Source: Haloarcula taiwanensis (GTDB lineage: Archaea; Halobacteriota; Halobacteria; Halobacteriales; Haloarculaceae). Taken from it: DNA of 64,000 nt. Each line of letters opens with the position of its first letter. The first letter of the stretch is position 1. Below the pieces are notes generated by a model, which saw nothing but the letters and a program-made list of their open reading frames with translations, was not told where the DNA came from and did not search any database. The translations under genes were made by a program, and so were the position numbers. The stretch covers positions 682,001 to 746,000 of the forward strand of contig CP019154.1 in the NCBI GenBank assembly GCA_002844335.1, read 5' to 3'. Positions 7,568-15,789 of this stretch are shown in pieces.

Positions 7568-9886
7568 TCAGAAGTACTCCGGTCGCACCTGATAGATAGT
7601 GACGCCGTCGGCCTGTTCCGCCACGGTCACGCCCTGTAGCTGGTCGACAGTTACGTCGCCGTAGCGGGCCCGCTCTGCGGGGCCGACGTAGACGTAGCGC
7701 ACGTCGTAGGCTTCGAGGAGGCGACGCTGCTCGGCCGGCTCGCCCGTGTAAATCGTCGCCACGTCGTCGACGCGGCGGTCATACACCGTGTCGTTGCGGT
7801 ACTGGGCTTCGTGGGTCCAGCCCGCGACGGTCGGCAGCCCGGTCAGGCTCGACGGCGCGCTCGCGCCCTCGCCCTCGGCGGCGTCCCACTCGTAGTCAGC
7901 GGGGGCGGCCGTGACGATGGTCGGCCGTCCGGTCGTCGTCTCGTCGAGCCACCGGATTGCCTCGGCTTCCGCGGGGTGGTCGTCGTCGAGGTACGCCAGC
8001 CCATCCAGCGTCGGGTCGCCGGCGTACTTGACGTGGTTCGAGAGCGCGAACACGCCGTACAGGGATGCCGAACAGACAAGCAGGGCGACGAACGCCCGAA
8101 CGCCGATGCTGGTCCATTCCCGTGCCTGCTCGCCGGCCGGCCGCCAGCGGGTAAGCAGCCACGCCAGCACGGGGCCGGCGGCGACCCCCCAGAGCACCCA
8201 CACCTGCATATACGTCTTGAAGACGGTGTTCATCCGGCCGATGTTCTCCCTGACGAAGACAAACTCGACGAGCAGGACCAGACCCGCACCGGCGAGAATC
8301 AGCACGGACTCGAAGCCGACAGGTCGGTCGCCACCGTCAGCGAGCGCCGGGACCGCATCGACTGTTCTGTCAAGCGTCGGTGAGCGCGCGAACAGCCACG
8401 CGCCCAGCAGTAGCGGACCAAGCAGGCCGACCGCCGCGATGTCAAGCGTCGCCGCCAGCGCCGCCGTGCCAACGGCCACGAGACCGACAATTCGGGCCGT
8501 ACTTCGCTCGACGGCTCGCCCGGTCTGGGCGTACAGGTACAGCCAGAACGGGGCGACGAACAGGCCGTGGACGGCCAGCAACTCCAGCAGCGAGGTCCGG
8601 TCTGGCAGGACGGCGATCTCGCGTCCGCTCGCCGGGCCGAGCCAGAACGGCAGCGACCAGAGCAGTCCCAGCACCAGAACGACAGCAGCGACGCCCAGTC
8701 CCATTCCGATCCGGACACCCTCTTGCCCCGACCCGTTCAGCCGGAGTCGCTGTCCGATGGCCTCTGGTAGGAGCGTCGTTGGGTCGGCCGGCGCGACGGT
8801 TACTGTCAGCAGCGCCAGCCCGCCCGCCGATGGGAACGACCACGTGTTCGTCACGGCCATGATGCCCGCGACGGCCGGGAGCGCAGCGAAAAGTAGTCCG
8901 AGCCGCCGCCGGCGTTCGGCGGCCGGCGTCTGGTAGTAGCTGAAACAGAGCGCAGCAGCAAGTAACAGGAATCCCGTGCTCATCATGTGGGCGTGCATAT
9001 CGCCGTTGAGCCAGGAAAACAGCGGGAACTCATCGATGACTAGCGCCACACTGGGCTCGTATGTGCCGAAATCAGATGCCGTGTCTTCGATGACGCGGCT
9101 CGCGTCCCAGTAACTGAACGAGTCTGGCCCCGCCGCGAGCCCTTTCAATTCGTAGCCGGCCCGTTCGGCGACGCTCTGGCCCAGCCCTCCGGGCAAGAGC
9201 CAGATGACGAACTTGACCGGTGTCGATAGGTTGCTGGCAAACCCGACACAGAACGCCGTGAGGCCGGCCGCTAGCCGTCGCGGGAGGCCGCGTTCGCTCG
9301 CGACAGCGCCCGCCAGTCCGTACGCCGCTGTGACCAGCGTGGCGTAAAACCCCGCTAGCGCGAGATTGTACGCGAACTGCCCTTCGGTCCCCGTTATCCT
9401 GGTGAGAATCGCTGTGATGAGATGCCCGCCGTAGTAGTACGCGACCGGTTCGCCGGCGAACCACATGTCCTCCAGCGGGAGGCTGTCAGCCCGCACGAGC
9501 GACTGTAATAGTCCAAAATCGAGGAACTTCTCGCCGCCGATGGGGACGATTGCAGGGTCGAACGCTCGGATGCCAACAAGAAACAGGAACCCGACGGTAA
9601 ACACGCCCGCCGTTTCGGCGTACGTTCGGAGGTCGAGTGCGCCGTCGACCCGCCGGACAGCTACCGTACTCGTCGCGAGCACGGCGACGCCGAGCCAGAC
9701 GCCAAGCGTCAGCGAGAGGCGACCGACGAAGTAGGTGACCAGCCATAGTATCGAGACGGCGACCGGGACGCCGAAGGCGAGTCCGCGGTCGGCAAAGCGG
9801 GGAAACAGCAGTCCAGCGACGGTTCCGCCAGCGTACAGTAACAGGAGGTAGAGGGCGAGCCAGGTGGCGAGGAGCCCGTATTGCAT
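7568..9886 (-). CDS. DUF2298 (YYY-type) polytopic membrane protein
   Basis: 772 residues with many transmembrane helices across most of its length and a soluble C-terminal tail (about residues 640-772). It carries the triple-tyrosine motif in GEPVAYYYGGHL that names the Chlor_Arch_YYY/DUF2298 family, as well as LNGDMHAHM nearby. The topology resembles GT-C glycosyltransferases that use polyprenyl-phosphate sugars, but no activity is established. It is divergent from a GT2 gene and a GtrA gene, supporting a role in lipid-linked sugar transfer or cell-surface glycosylation. That role is inferred from context. Confidence 0.85.
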   Translation of the reverse strand: MQYGLLATWLALYLLLLYAGGTVAGLLFPRFADRGLAFGVPVAVSILWLVTYFVGRLSLTLGVWLGVAVLATSTVAVRRVDGALDLRTYAETAGVFTVGFLFLVGIRAFDPAIVPIGGEKFLDFGLLQSLVRADSLPLEDMWFAGEPVAYYYGGHLITAILTRITGTEGQFAYNLALAGFYATLVTAAYGLAGAVASERGLPRRLAAGLTAFCVGFASNLSTPVKFVIWLLPGGLGQSVAERAGYELKGLAAGPDSFSYWDASRVIEDTASDFGTYEPSVALVIDEFPLFSWLNGDMHAHMMSTGFLLLAAALCFSYYQTPAAERRRRLGLLFAALPAVAGIMAVTNTWSFPSAGGLALLTVTVAPADPTTLLPEAIGQRLRLNGSGQEGVRIGMGLGVAAVVLVLGLLWSLPFWLGPASGREIAVLPDRTSLLELLAVHGLFVAPFWLYLYAQTGRAVERSTARIVGLVAVGTAALAATLDIAAVGLLGPLLLGAWLFARSPTLDRTVDAVPALADGGDRPVGFESVLILAGAGLVLLVEFVFVRENIGRMNTVFKTYMQVWVLWGVAAGPVLAWLLTRWRPAGEQAREWTSIGVRAFVALLVCSASLYGVFALSNHVKYAGDPTLDGLAYLDDDHPAEAEAIRWLDETTTGRPTIVTAAPADYEWDAAEGEGASAPSSLTGLPTVAGWTHEAQYRNDTVYDRRVDDVATIYTGEPAEQRRLLEAYDVRYVYVGPAERARYGDVTVDQLQGVTVAEQADGVTIYQVRPEYF

Positions 9887-9971
9887 CAGTGAAGGGACCG
9901 GTTCGCTGGCCTATACGCTTTTTTGTTGCTCCCGCGATTATCGACTGGTTAGGAACCGGCAGCTTCGAACT

Positions 9972-9979
9972 GTTTTTAG
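9972..9979 (+). promoter_or_regulatory. TATA-like box for the GT2 gene
   Basis: The T-rich element GTTTTTAG is centred about 28 bases before the GT2 ATG at 10004, consistent with leaderless transcription. Confidence 0.45.
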
Positions 9980-10003
9980 TTCCGCCTGTCCCACTATTCG
10001 GCA

Positions 10004-10771
10004 ATGTCGCGTTCCGTCGGGGTAGTTCTCCCCGCCTACCGTCCCGACACAGAGCAGTTCGGGACCTATATCGCCGCTATCGACGATGCTCTTGAACCGC
10101 AGACTATAGTCGTTGAACTTGATGCACCCCGGGACGGTGTTCCCGCACGGCTCCGCTCGCTCCCAGCCGAAGTCCACACCGTGCCCTATCGCCGCGGGAA
10201 AGGTGCAGCTATCACTGCCGGGTTCGAGCGGATGGAGACCGACGTGCTGGCCTTTGTCGACGCCGATGGATCGACACCGGTCGCCTCGCTCGAACGGATA
10301 CTGGCCCCGGTCACCGAGGGGCGGACGGACCTCGCCGTTGGCTCCCGTCGCCACCCGGATGCCATCGTCGCCAGCCACCAGACGTTCGCTCGCCGATTCC
10401 TCGGCGACGGCTTCGCGTGGCTGGCCGGCCAGTTGCTCGACGTACGGCTGTATGATTACCAGTGCGGTGCAAAAGCCATCGATGCGGCCGCCTGGGAGCG
10501 CGTCCGCGACCATCTGTACGAACCCGGCTTCGCGTGGGACGTCGAACTGGTAGCCATCGCCGCGGCGCTGGACCTGTGTATCGAGGAGGTCCCCATCGAG
10601 TGGGAGGACAAGCCCGGCTCGACGGTGTCGCCGATACGAACGTCGATAGACCTGCTCGAAGCGCTGTTGACGGCTCGCCACCGCTCGAAGCAACTGCGCG
10701 ACGACGGGTTCCACACCGCCCTGGCCGAGCACCTCGACGAGCCGACCGCCCTCGTCGAGAAGGACCGATGA
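10004..10771 (+). CDS. Family 2 glycosyltransferase (polyprenyl-phosphate sugar synthase-like)
   Basis: 255 residues, GT-A fold. The N-terminus GVVLPAYRP binds the nucleotide; the metal/diphosphate motif DAD is at residues 86-88 (FVDADGSTP); RRGKGAAI near residue 64 is typical of dolichyl-phosphate glucose/mannose synthases, as is the later segment YDYQCGAKA. The likely reaction is transfer of a nucleotide-sugar to polyprenyl phosphate. No transmembrane helix is obvious. The stop overlaps the start of a GtrA gene (ATGA), so the two are translationally coupled, and GtrA proteins often partner such enzymes. Confidence 0.9.
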   Translation: MSRSVGVVLPAYRPDTEQFGTYIAAIDDALEPQTIVVELDAPRDGVPARLRSLPAEVHTVPYRRGKGAAITAGFERMETDVLAFVDADGSTPVASLERILAPVTEGRTDLAVGSRRHPDAIVASHQTFARRFLGDGFAWLAGQLLDVRLYDYQCGAKAIDAAAWERVRDHLYEPGFAWDVELVAIAAALDLCIEEVPIEWEDKPGSTVSPIRTSIDLLEALLTARHRSKQLRDDGFHTALAEHLDEPTALVEKDR

Positions 10772-11253
10772 CGGACCTCGAACGGCGGGTCCGACGCCTC
10801 GTCCCGGACCGGTTCGAGTCGCTGGTCTCGGGCGTCCGGTTCGGCCAGTTCGTCTCCGTCGGCGTCGTCGGCGCGATAAGCGACAACACCGTCCTCGCCG
10901 TGCTCGGCCTGGCATTCGGCGTCAGCGACATGTGGGCCAAAGCCGCGGGCGTCGAGACGGCGATTCTCGTGATGTTTCTGGTCAACGAACACTGGACGTT
11001 CGCGGGTCAGGGTGAGACCGGTCGCCGGTCGTTCGCAAAGCGCCTCGGCAAGTCCCACTTGGTCCGGTCCGGCGGCGTCGCGGTCCAGCTCGCAGTTTAC
11101 TGGCTACTCACGCAGTGGCTGATGATCGAACTCGTTGTCGCTGGAACTGACCTGTGGTTCATCGCCGCGAGCCCGCTCGCGATTGGGGTCGCGATGCTGG
11201 TCAACTATGTCGCCGAGAGTCTCTTCACCTGGCAGGTCCACGCGGACGGGTGA
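10768..11253 (+). CDS. GtrA-family membrane protein
   Basis: 161 residues with four predicted transmembrane helices, as in GtrA proteins. The GtrA-type features are the opening FGQFVSVGVVGAISDN, the VNEHWTF motif after helix 2 and the closing NYVAESLFTW. GtrA proteins are proposed to flip or bind polyprenyl-linked sugars for surface glycosylation. The start overlaps the GT2 stop by 4 bases. Together with DUF2298 it forms a plausible lipid-linked glycosylation unit; the sugar is unknown. Confidence 0.9.
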   Translation: MTDLERRVRRLVPDRFESLVSGVRFGQFVSVGVVGAISDNTVLAVLGLAFGVSDMWAKAAGVETAILVMFLVNEHWTFAGQGETGRRSFAKRLGKSHLVRSGGVAVQLAVYWLLTQWLMIELVVAGTDLWFIAASPLAIGVAMLVNYVAESLFTWQVHADG

Positions 11254-11297
11254 CCGTAGCGCGTTACTAACTCACGGACGGCACTCGAATCACAACC

Positions 11298-11306
11298 CTT
11301 AATGAG
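11298..11306 (+). promoter_or_regulatory. TATA-like box of the initiator tRNA gene
   Basis: CCTTAATGA lies about 26 bases upstream of the first tRNA base, in an otherwise GC-rich gap, as expected for an archaeal tRNA promoter. Confidence 0.5.
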
Positions 11307-11327
11307 GGGACCGAACTACGAGAAGGT

Positions 11328-11402
11328 AGCGGGATGGGATAGCCAGGAGATTCCGGCGGGCTCATAACCCGCAGATCGGTAGTTCAAATCTACCTCCCGC
11401 TA
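11328..11402 (+). tRNA. Initiator tRNA-Met (CAT anticodon)
   Basis: A 75-base cloverleaf. The acceptor stem AGCGGGA pairs with TCCCGCT, the T arm is GGTAG-TTCAAAT-CTACC, and the anticodon arm is GCGGG-CTCATAA-CCCGC. The A1-U72 end pair and the run of G-C pairs next to the anticodon loop mark it as the initiator rather than the elongator. No intron and no encoded CCA. Its last 21 bases plus one are repeated downstream (see the repeat entries). Confidence 0.93.
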
Positions 11403-11407
11403 TCATT

Positions 11408-11466
11408 TTGCCGAACTCACTCCTCCAGCGAGGCGTTTCATCGCCGAGCGCCGCTGAGTTCGGCAA
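11408..11466. repeat. 12-bp perfect inverted repeat
   Basis: TTGCCGAACTCA at 11408-11419 and its exact reverse complement at 11455-11466 are separated by 35 bases. Placed directly after the tRNA, it could form a hairpin in a read-through transcript or mark the edge of a past insertion. Confidence 0.6.
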
Positions 11467-11476
11467 TTATTGGCCA

Positions 11477-11488
11477 GTAGATTTGAAC
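11477..11488 (-). repeat. Inverted copy of tRNA T-arm sequence (12 bp)
   Basis: GTAGATTTGAAC is the exact reverse complement of 12 bases in the T arm of the tRNA-Met gene (11382-11393). Confidence 0.6.
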
Positions 11489-11523
11489 GAGAGAACGCCG
11501 AGCGGTAGCGAGGGGCTCGCGTT

Positions 11524-11545
11524 GTTCAAATCTACCCCCCGCTAT
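11524..11545 (+). repeat. Direct copy of the tRNA-Met 3' end (possible att site)
   Basis: Twenty-two bases match 11382-11403 (T-loop side through the discriminator base and one flanking T) with a single difference (T to C). Duplication of a tRNA 3' end is the usual mark of integrase-mediated insertion, but only about 120 bases separate the two copies and no integrase is present. It is therefore at most an empty or eroded site. Confidence 0.6.
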
Positions 11546-11770
11546 ATTCTGTCGCTCATAAATCCGTGAGCGACTGGAGTGGTCCAGTATGCCTGATGCG
11601 CCTCGCGAGCTGCTGGAGCGTGTGGCCTGAACGGGTTCAAGTCTTCTGTCATACGCTACGACGCTGTCGGCTGCTCTGAGTATCCCGCCGCCGTGTCTCA
11701 CCGCTCTGGAGGGACGCTCCCACGGCTGTGAGTACTGGTGCGACCTACAGGAACCGTATCAACAGCCGTT

Positions 11771-12340
11771 CTAGTCGTCGCCGTGCTCGTCGACGATAGT
11801 GACCTCGCCGTCGATGACCTGGACGTTGATCAGCGTCTTGGCGTCGTAGCCCGCCTCGTCAAGCTTGTTCGTCCCGTCGGCCTTCTTGATGACACAGACG
11901 ATGTCGCGGATGTCAGCGCCAATGTCTTCGAGCGCGCCCGTGAGCCCGGCTAGCGTCCCGCCGGTCGAGAGCACGTCGTCGAGCACGAGCACCTGGTCGC
12001 CCTCGTACACGTCGTTAACGTACATCTCGCTCTCGGAGTAGCCAGTTACCTGTGACAGTGATACTTCTCCATCAAGCCCGTACTGGCGCTTTCGGACGAC
12101 GACGAGTGGGATATCGGTCATCAGCGAGACGGCTGTCGAAATATGGATACCCATCGCCGCCGGTGTGACGATCTTGTCGACGTCGTCGAGTTCTGCCTTC
12201 CGGATGATCTTGATGACGATTTCACGCAGAAGTTCCGGTCGAAGCATCGGGACCCCGTCGCTGATGGGGTGGACGAAGTAGTGATAGCCTTCCTTCTCGA
12301 TGATTGGCGCTTCGAGTAGGGACTTCTTGAGTCGGTCCAT
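11771..12340 (-). CDS. hpt: Hypoxanthine/guanine phosphoribosyltransferase-like enzyme
   Basis: 189 residues of the archaeal purine phosphoribosyltransferase group. The PRPP-binding motif [13 protein letters not shown] is at residues 117-129 and the core fold is complete. It salvages a free purine base with PRPP to give the nucleoside monophosphate; base preference (hypoxanthine/guanine or adenine) cannot be read from sequence alone. The ATG at 12340 has a TATA-like element (complement of ACTAAAAT, 12363-12370) about 26 bases upstream, so the mRNA is probably leaderless. Confidence 0.9.
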   Translation of the reverse strand: MDRLKKSLLEAPIIEKEGYHYFVHPISDGVPMLRPELLREIVIKIIRKAELDDVDKIVTPAAMGIHISTAVSLMTDIPLVVVRKRQYGLDGEVSLSQVTGYSESEMYVNDVYEGDQVLVLDDVLSTGGTLAGLTGALEDIGADIRDIVCVIKKADGTNKLDEAGYDAKTLINVQVIDGEVTIVDEHGDD

Positions 12341-12362
12341 GCTGGCGGTACTACAAGCCCGT

Positions 12363-12370
12363 ACTAAAAT
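12363..12370 (-). promoter_or_regulatory. TATA-like box of hpt
   Basis: On the minus strand ATTTTAGT is centred about 26 bases before the hpt start, in the 44-base gap to the upstream gene. Confidence 0.45.
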
Positions 12371-12384
12371 TCTCCGTCACCGAC

Positions 12385-14289
12385 TCAGTAGAGCGTCAGC
12401 AGCTCACCGAGTGCTCGCATCATCGGCAGGAGGTGTGCATCACCCAGTGCGTAGTACTCGACGGTGGTTAGGAGTAGAAACACAGCTGCTACACCCGTTG
12501 CAGCACCGAGAAGCGCTGCACCGACCTGCCCGGTTCGACCTTTGGAGCGACCGCACAGCGCCCAGATACTGAGTGGGACAGCAACGCCAAGCGCGAGCAG
12601 CGCGTGCAACTGGAACGCTTCGCCGATACCGTTCACCGTCAGCGCAACGAACACTACGGTCAGCTGCCCGCCGATAAACACTGTTCCTGCAACTGCCCAG
12701 AGGAACATGTGCCAGTGGTCTGCGAGAGTCTGGCGTACCGCTGGAAGCCGCACAAGCAGATACACGCCGAGTGGGTAGAGGGGGAACAGATACCGGGCAG
12801 TCACCTGCGCGTGCAGTGGCAAGCGGTTGTTGTACAGCAGGATAACGCCGACGAATGCCGCTATGGCAAACGCGTCCACGACGCGGTCGGCACTGAGTGT
12901 TCGGTCAGCTATCGACGATGGCAAACGCAATCGTCGGACGACCGGGAGTGTACCGGCGATGGCGACGAGAACCGGCGCGGATTCGAGCACTGAGAGGTTG
13001 ACGGATTCCTCGCCGGTCTTATCAAGCGCACCGCCTGCACTTCCTGACCGGACGAAGGCGTGATACACGTCATCTGGTTGCTGCTGGAGCGCTTTGAATC
13101 CCGACGCGAGTTCACCGCCCAGCAACAGCAGTGGACGCATTCCGCTCTCGATGGGTCCAAGCAGCGGTGCCAGCGGTGTAAGCAATCCGCCAGAGCCACC
13201 ACTGCCGCCGCTACCGCCGCCACCGCTTGCACTGCTCGCAGTACCGCCGCCCAGAGAGCCACCGCGGGCAATCAATCGCGGGGGCTTAACCGGAGAGCCC
13301 GAGATAACGACGTTAGTGATAACGAACGGCAGCAAGGAGAGGCCGAAAACGACGCCGATACGAGCGAGCGTTCGCGGACTGTTGTCCGGTGCTGTCGGGA
13401 GGTCGACCAGCGCCAGGGCGACACAGAGCAGGAGCGCTTCCGGCGCATGCACCCACGCATACAGTCCTACCAGCGCGTAGGCGAGCGCGCGGAAGGTCTG
13501 TTGCTTTGTGATGACTCCCCCATCTGTTGGCTTGCGGCTCCGATAGAGGCAGTACGCGATGCAGACGACCACTGTCCCGGTGACGGCGTGGCGCTTCGGC
13601 ACGGATGCCCAGAACGCGAGCGGTGTCCCAGCCGTGAGCACCACGGTGCTCAGGAGCCCCAGCCGACGTGTTTGCATCCGGCTCAGGAGCCGATAGAGAA
13701 CCACCGGCGTGAACGCCGCAATGAGGAGATGCGTGAGTTGCAGCGCGTACAGATGGATTCGACCGGCGTCGAGTGGCTGGGCCAGTATCACGTTCAGCCC
13801 GAACAGTCCCAGAACGGCGACAGTACCGCCGTAGAGAATCCAGTCGTCGTCGGTGTAGTAACTGCACTGGACCACCAGCGCCAACAGCGCGAGCGACCAG
13901 AGCGCGACCAACGCAATGCGGAGCTCGACGATGGTGGTGAGCAGGTCAAGCACGAACACGAGCGGTAGCGAGAGGACAATGACGCCGTAGTTTCGCGCGT
14001 GCCACTGGCCGCCGTAGTTATTTGCCCCCGGCGTGTTGAGTCCAGGGCCGTAGGCAGCTTCAGTCATCGCTAGCTGTCCGTTTGAGAGGCTGTACAGCCC
14101 ATTCGCCAGCGTGTAGGAATCGTTTATCAGGAACGCCGTCCGCCACACCAGCCCGAACAGCACGACTGTCGCGAGAAACACGATCAGGCCGAGCCGGTCG
14201 CCAAACAGCACAGCGTACGCTGTCTCGCGAGTGTTTGAGAGGGCGGGCGTCCGCCGTCGAAGACGTCCGACAAACTCTGTTGCCGTCAT
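12385..14289 (-). CDS. Large polytopic membrane protein, GT-C-like, function unknown
   Basis: 634 residues with roughly 11-13 hydrophobic helices. After the first helix it has a long extracytoplasmic loop containing NDSYTLANGLYSLSNGQ and an acidic first loop, as seen in GT-C type membrane glycosyltransferases; the match is to topology, not to a recognised signature. A glycine/serine low-complexity loop (about residues 342-370) lies between helices in mid-protein, a linker not expected in a core membrane fold. Its start overlaps the stop of the upstream exported protein by 4 bases, so the two are co-translated. I cannot assign a substrate. Confidence 0.75.
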   Translation of the reverse strand: MTATEFVGRLRRRTPALSNTRETAYAVLFGDRLGLIVFLATVVLFGLVWRTAFLINDSYTLANGLYSLSNGQLAMTEAAYGPGLNTPGANNYGGQWHARNYGVIVLSLPLVFVLDLLTTIVELRIALVALWSLALLALVVQCSYYTDDDWILYGGTVAVLGLFGLNVILAQPLDAGRIHLYALQLTHLLIAAFTPVVLYRLLSRMQTRRLGLLSTVVLTAGTPLAFWASVPKRHAVTGTVVVCIAYCLYRSRKPTDGGVITKQQTFRALAYALVGLYAWVHAPEALLLCVALALVDLPTAPDNSPRTLARIGVVFGLSLLPFVITNVVISGSPVKPPRLIARGGSLGGGTASSASGGGGSGGSGGSGGLLTPLAPLLGPIESGMRPLLLLGGELASGFKALQQQPDDVYHAFVRSGSAGGALDKTGEESVNLSVLESAPVLVAIAGTLPVVRRLRLPSSIADRTLSADRVVDAFAIAAFVGVILLYNNRLPLHAQVTARYLFPLYPLGVYLLVRLPAVRQTLADHWHMFLWAVAGTVFIGGQLTVVFVALTVNGIGEAFQLHALLALGVAVPLSIWALCGRSKGRTGQVGAALLGAATGVAAVFLLLTTVEYYALGDAHLLPMMRALGELLTLY

Positions 14290-14774
14290 TTGACCACCGA
14301 TATCGTGACGTTGCGCGTCGCCACCACGCCGTGGCCCGCCCCGTCGCGCTTGCTCACGGCCACCGTGCCGTTGTACTGTTCGCGCTTGATCTCCCCGTCG
14401 GTGAACGTGTCCGACGCCAGCGTCAGGTCGTACGTGTCACCGGTCGAGTCGTCCAAGAAGTGATTCGTCGTCCGCGTGTACCCCAGTTCCTCGATTGTGA
14501 GTTCGTAGACGAGTGTCGGCTGTCCGGTTCGATTCGCGAACTGTATGCGGACCGGTGGCGCATCGAGGTAGTAGCTCGCCGCCCCGTAGGACCCTTTCTC
14601 AAGCGTTACTTTCTCAGGCATTTCGACTGCAGAAACCGTGACGTTGCCAGTTTCTAGTGCGACTGGCTCCGGCTCCGTTGCCAGTGTTACGCCGGGGACC
14701 AGCGGGCCGGAAAGCAGTGTAACGCCGAGTATAATGGCGATTACACTGGTGGTAATGGCCCGCATTTTTTCCAT
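14286..14774 (-). CDS. Exported beta-rich protein, function unknown
   Basis: 162 residues. An N-terminal hydrophobic segment (about residues 5-32, RAITTSVIAIILGVTLLSGP) serves as signal peptide or anchor; the remainder is polar, beta-rich, and contains several N-x-S/T sequons that could be N-glycosylated. I do not recognise the family. It is first in a two-gene operon with the GT-C-like protein (ATGA overlap), which suggests it is the substrate or accessory partner of that protein. A TATA-like box at 14801-14808 supports the ATG at 14774 and a leaderless mRNA. Confidence 0.72.
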   Translation of the reverse strand: MEKMRAITTSVIAIILGVTLLSGPLVPGVTLATEPEPVALETGNVTVSAVEMPEKVTLEKGSYGAASYYLDAPPVRIQFANRTGQPTLVYELTIEELGYTRTTNHFLDDSTGDTYDLTLASDTFTDGEIKREQYNGTVAVSKRDGAGHGVVATRNVTISVVK

Positions 14775-14800
14775 TGTTACCAGTCACTAGATATCTGGCA

Positions 14801-14808
14801 ATAAAAGT
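14801..14808 (-). promoter_or_regulatory. TATA-like box of the exported-protein/GT-C-like operon
   Basis: Complement of ATAAAAGT, centred about 30 bases before the ATG at 14774. Confidence 0.45.
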
Positions 14809-15004
14809 GTCGTGGCGTCTTCTCGTGTCTGATTCTATATGGGCAACTCCGACGTTAGGAGATCACTCACAGCTGGTTATCCAATCACAGAGAGTGGCGC
14901 TCGGTGCTCAAGAAAAATGTAAGTGCTGCAATAAAGTGAAGAAAGCAACGAGTATATATCCCAGCGAGTGAGAGGTTTGGGTTCTGTAAAGCCAGAATTA
15001 AGAT

Positions 15005-15045
15005 AGCGGTGACACCGCTCATTAACTAAAAATTAAAAACAAAAT
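15005..15045 (-). terminator. Hairpin and T-rich tract downstream of the first pilin gene
   Basis: Read on the minus strand after the pilin stop, a T-rich tract (complement of 15024-15045) is followed by a perfect 15-base palindrome, AGCGGTG-A-CACCGCT on the plus strand (15005-15019). T-rich runs end archaeal transcripts. The rest of the gap 14775-15056 is AT-rich and I see no gene in it. Confidence 0.5.
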
Positions 15046-15056
15046 TGATGGATGGA

Positions 15057-15527
15057 TTATGCGTCCGGACCGGTGTCCTGAGCGAGCGTTGCGGAAGTAT
15101 CGCCTTCCGGAGGCTCGTAAATCACTCGAAGGTCGTAGTTACTGTCAACGTCTGCTTCTACGTTACTGCCTGCCGTGACGTCCGAGCCGGAACTGGTATA
15201 TGATTCGTGGCTTGTCCAGTCTCCATTACTTGATGTACCACTGTTACTGCCAAACGTTCCACGAATGTACAGACTGCTTACTTCGATACTGTCTCCACCA
15301 TCGTGGGTGACAGTAACAAGTCCATCAGCAGTCCCAGACTCAGCTTCTCCAGCTTCATATTCCCATGAGAAGCTAGCCTGCGGCGTGGCCTGCTGTGCCT
15401 GGTCACCGAGACCAAGCACAAAGGAGGCGATTACTGCGGCCAGAATGACCGTGATTGCGACCATCAGGATGACCCCGATGACCGGCGACACTGCGTCGTC
15501 GTCGTGGATGAGTTGTTTGATATCCAT
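15057..15527 (-). CDS. Type IV pilin (archaeal Pilin_N family), copy 1
   Basis: 156 residues. The class III signal peptide and hydrophobic helix occupy residues 9-40: [19 protein letters not shown]. This is the haloarchaeal pilin N-terminal signature cleaved by prepilin peptidase, with the helix packing in the filament core. The remaining part is polar, Ser/Gly/Thr-rich and beta-rich. The first 40 residues are nearly identical to those of the second pilin at 16481-16942, while the rest differs. ATG at 15527 is chosen because an upstream start adds residues before the signal peptide. The segment is AT-richer than the surrounding genome. Confidence 0.88.
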   Translation of the reverse strand: MDIKQLIHDDDAVSPVIGVILMVAITVILAAVIASFVLGLGDQAQQATPQASFSWEYEAGEAESGTADGLVTVTHDGGDSIEVSSLYIRGTFGSNSGTSSNGDWTSHESYTSSGSDVTAGSNVEADVDSNYDLRVIYEPPEGDTSATLAQDTGPDA

Positions 15528-15572
15528 GGTTTGTTCGACGCACACCGCGAGCGTGACCCGAGTAGGAAACCC

Positions 15573-15581
15573 CTATAGTTT
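15573..15581 (-). promoter_or_regulatory. TATA-like element upstream of pilin copy 1
   Basis: On the minus strand AAACTATAG lies about 50 bases before the pilin ATG, allowing a short 5' leader. Confidence 0.35.
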
Positions 15582-15789
15582 GAAGGATTTCCTTACTGGC
15601 TCGCGGGGTGTGCTGCTTCAACCACATGAGAGGGACCCACTTATACACACAGCACGTTTTAGCCGTTCAACGTTGCCTTGAAAGCCTTCAAGGGTGGCTG
15701 TACCGCCGAAATTTGATATAGCGCTGCATGAATAGTTCAGCGCTAACCAAGACAAACGAAACAATGAACACCGTGAAATAAACAGAAGT

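Larger units (their letters stand above)
11403..11770. other. Gene-free stretch after the tRNA, with tRNA-tail repeats
   Basis: This 368-base gap has no convincing gene. It holds a perfect 12-base inverted repeat, an inverted 12-base copy and a direct 22-base copy of the tRNA 3' end, then unremarkable sequence up to the hpt stop. The pattern resembles the scar of a tRNA-targeting integrative element or a partial tRNA duplication. Confidence 0.55.

Noticed and set aside
11438..11701. 87-codon minus-strand open frame after the tRNA
   Set aside because: Covers the tRNA-tail repeat region and has no recognisable domain or haloarchaeal acid bias.
13060..13968. 302-codon plus-strand open frame
   Set aside because: Antisense to the GT-C-like membrane protein; composition is charged and repetitive as expected of a shadow.
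14774..14971. 65-codon plus-strand open frame in the gap before the pilins
   Set aside because: Basic, Cys/Lys-rich and lacks acid bias; overlaps the divergent promoter. Not supported.
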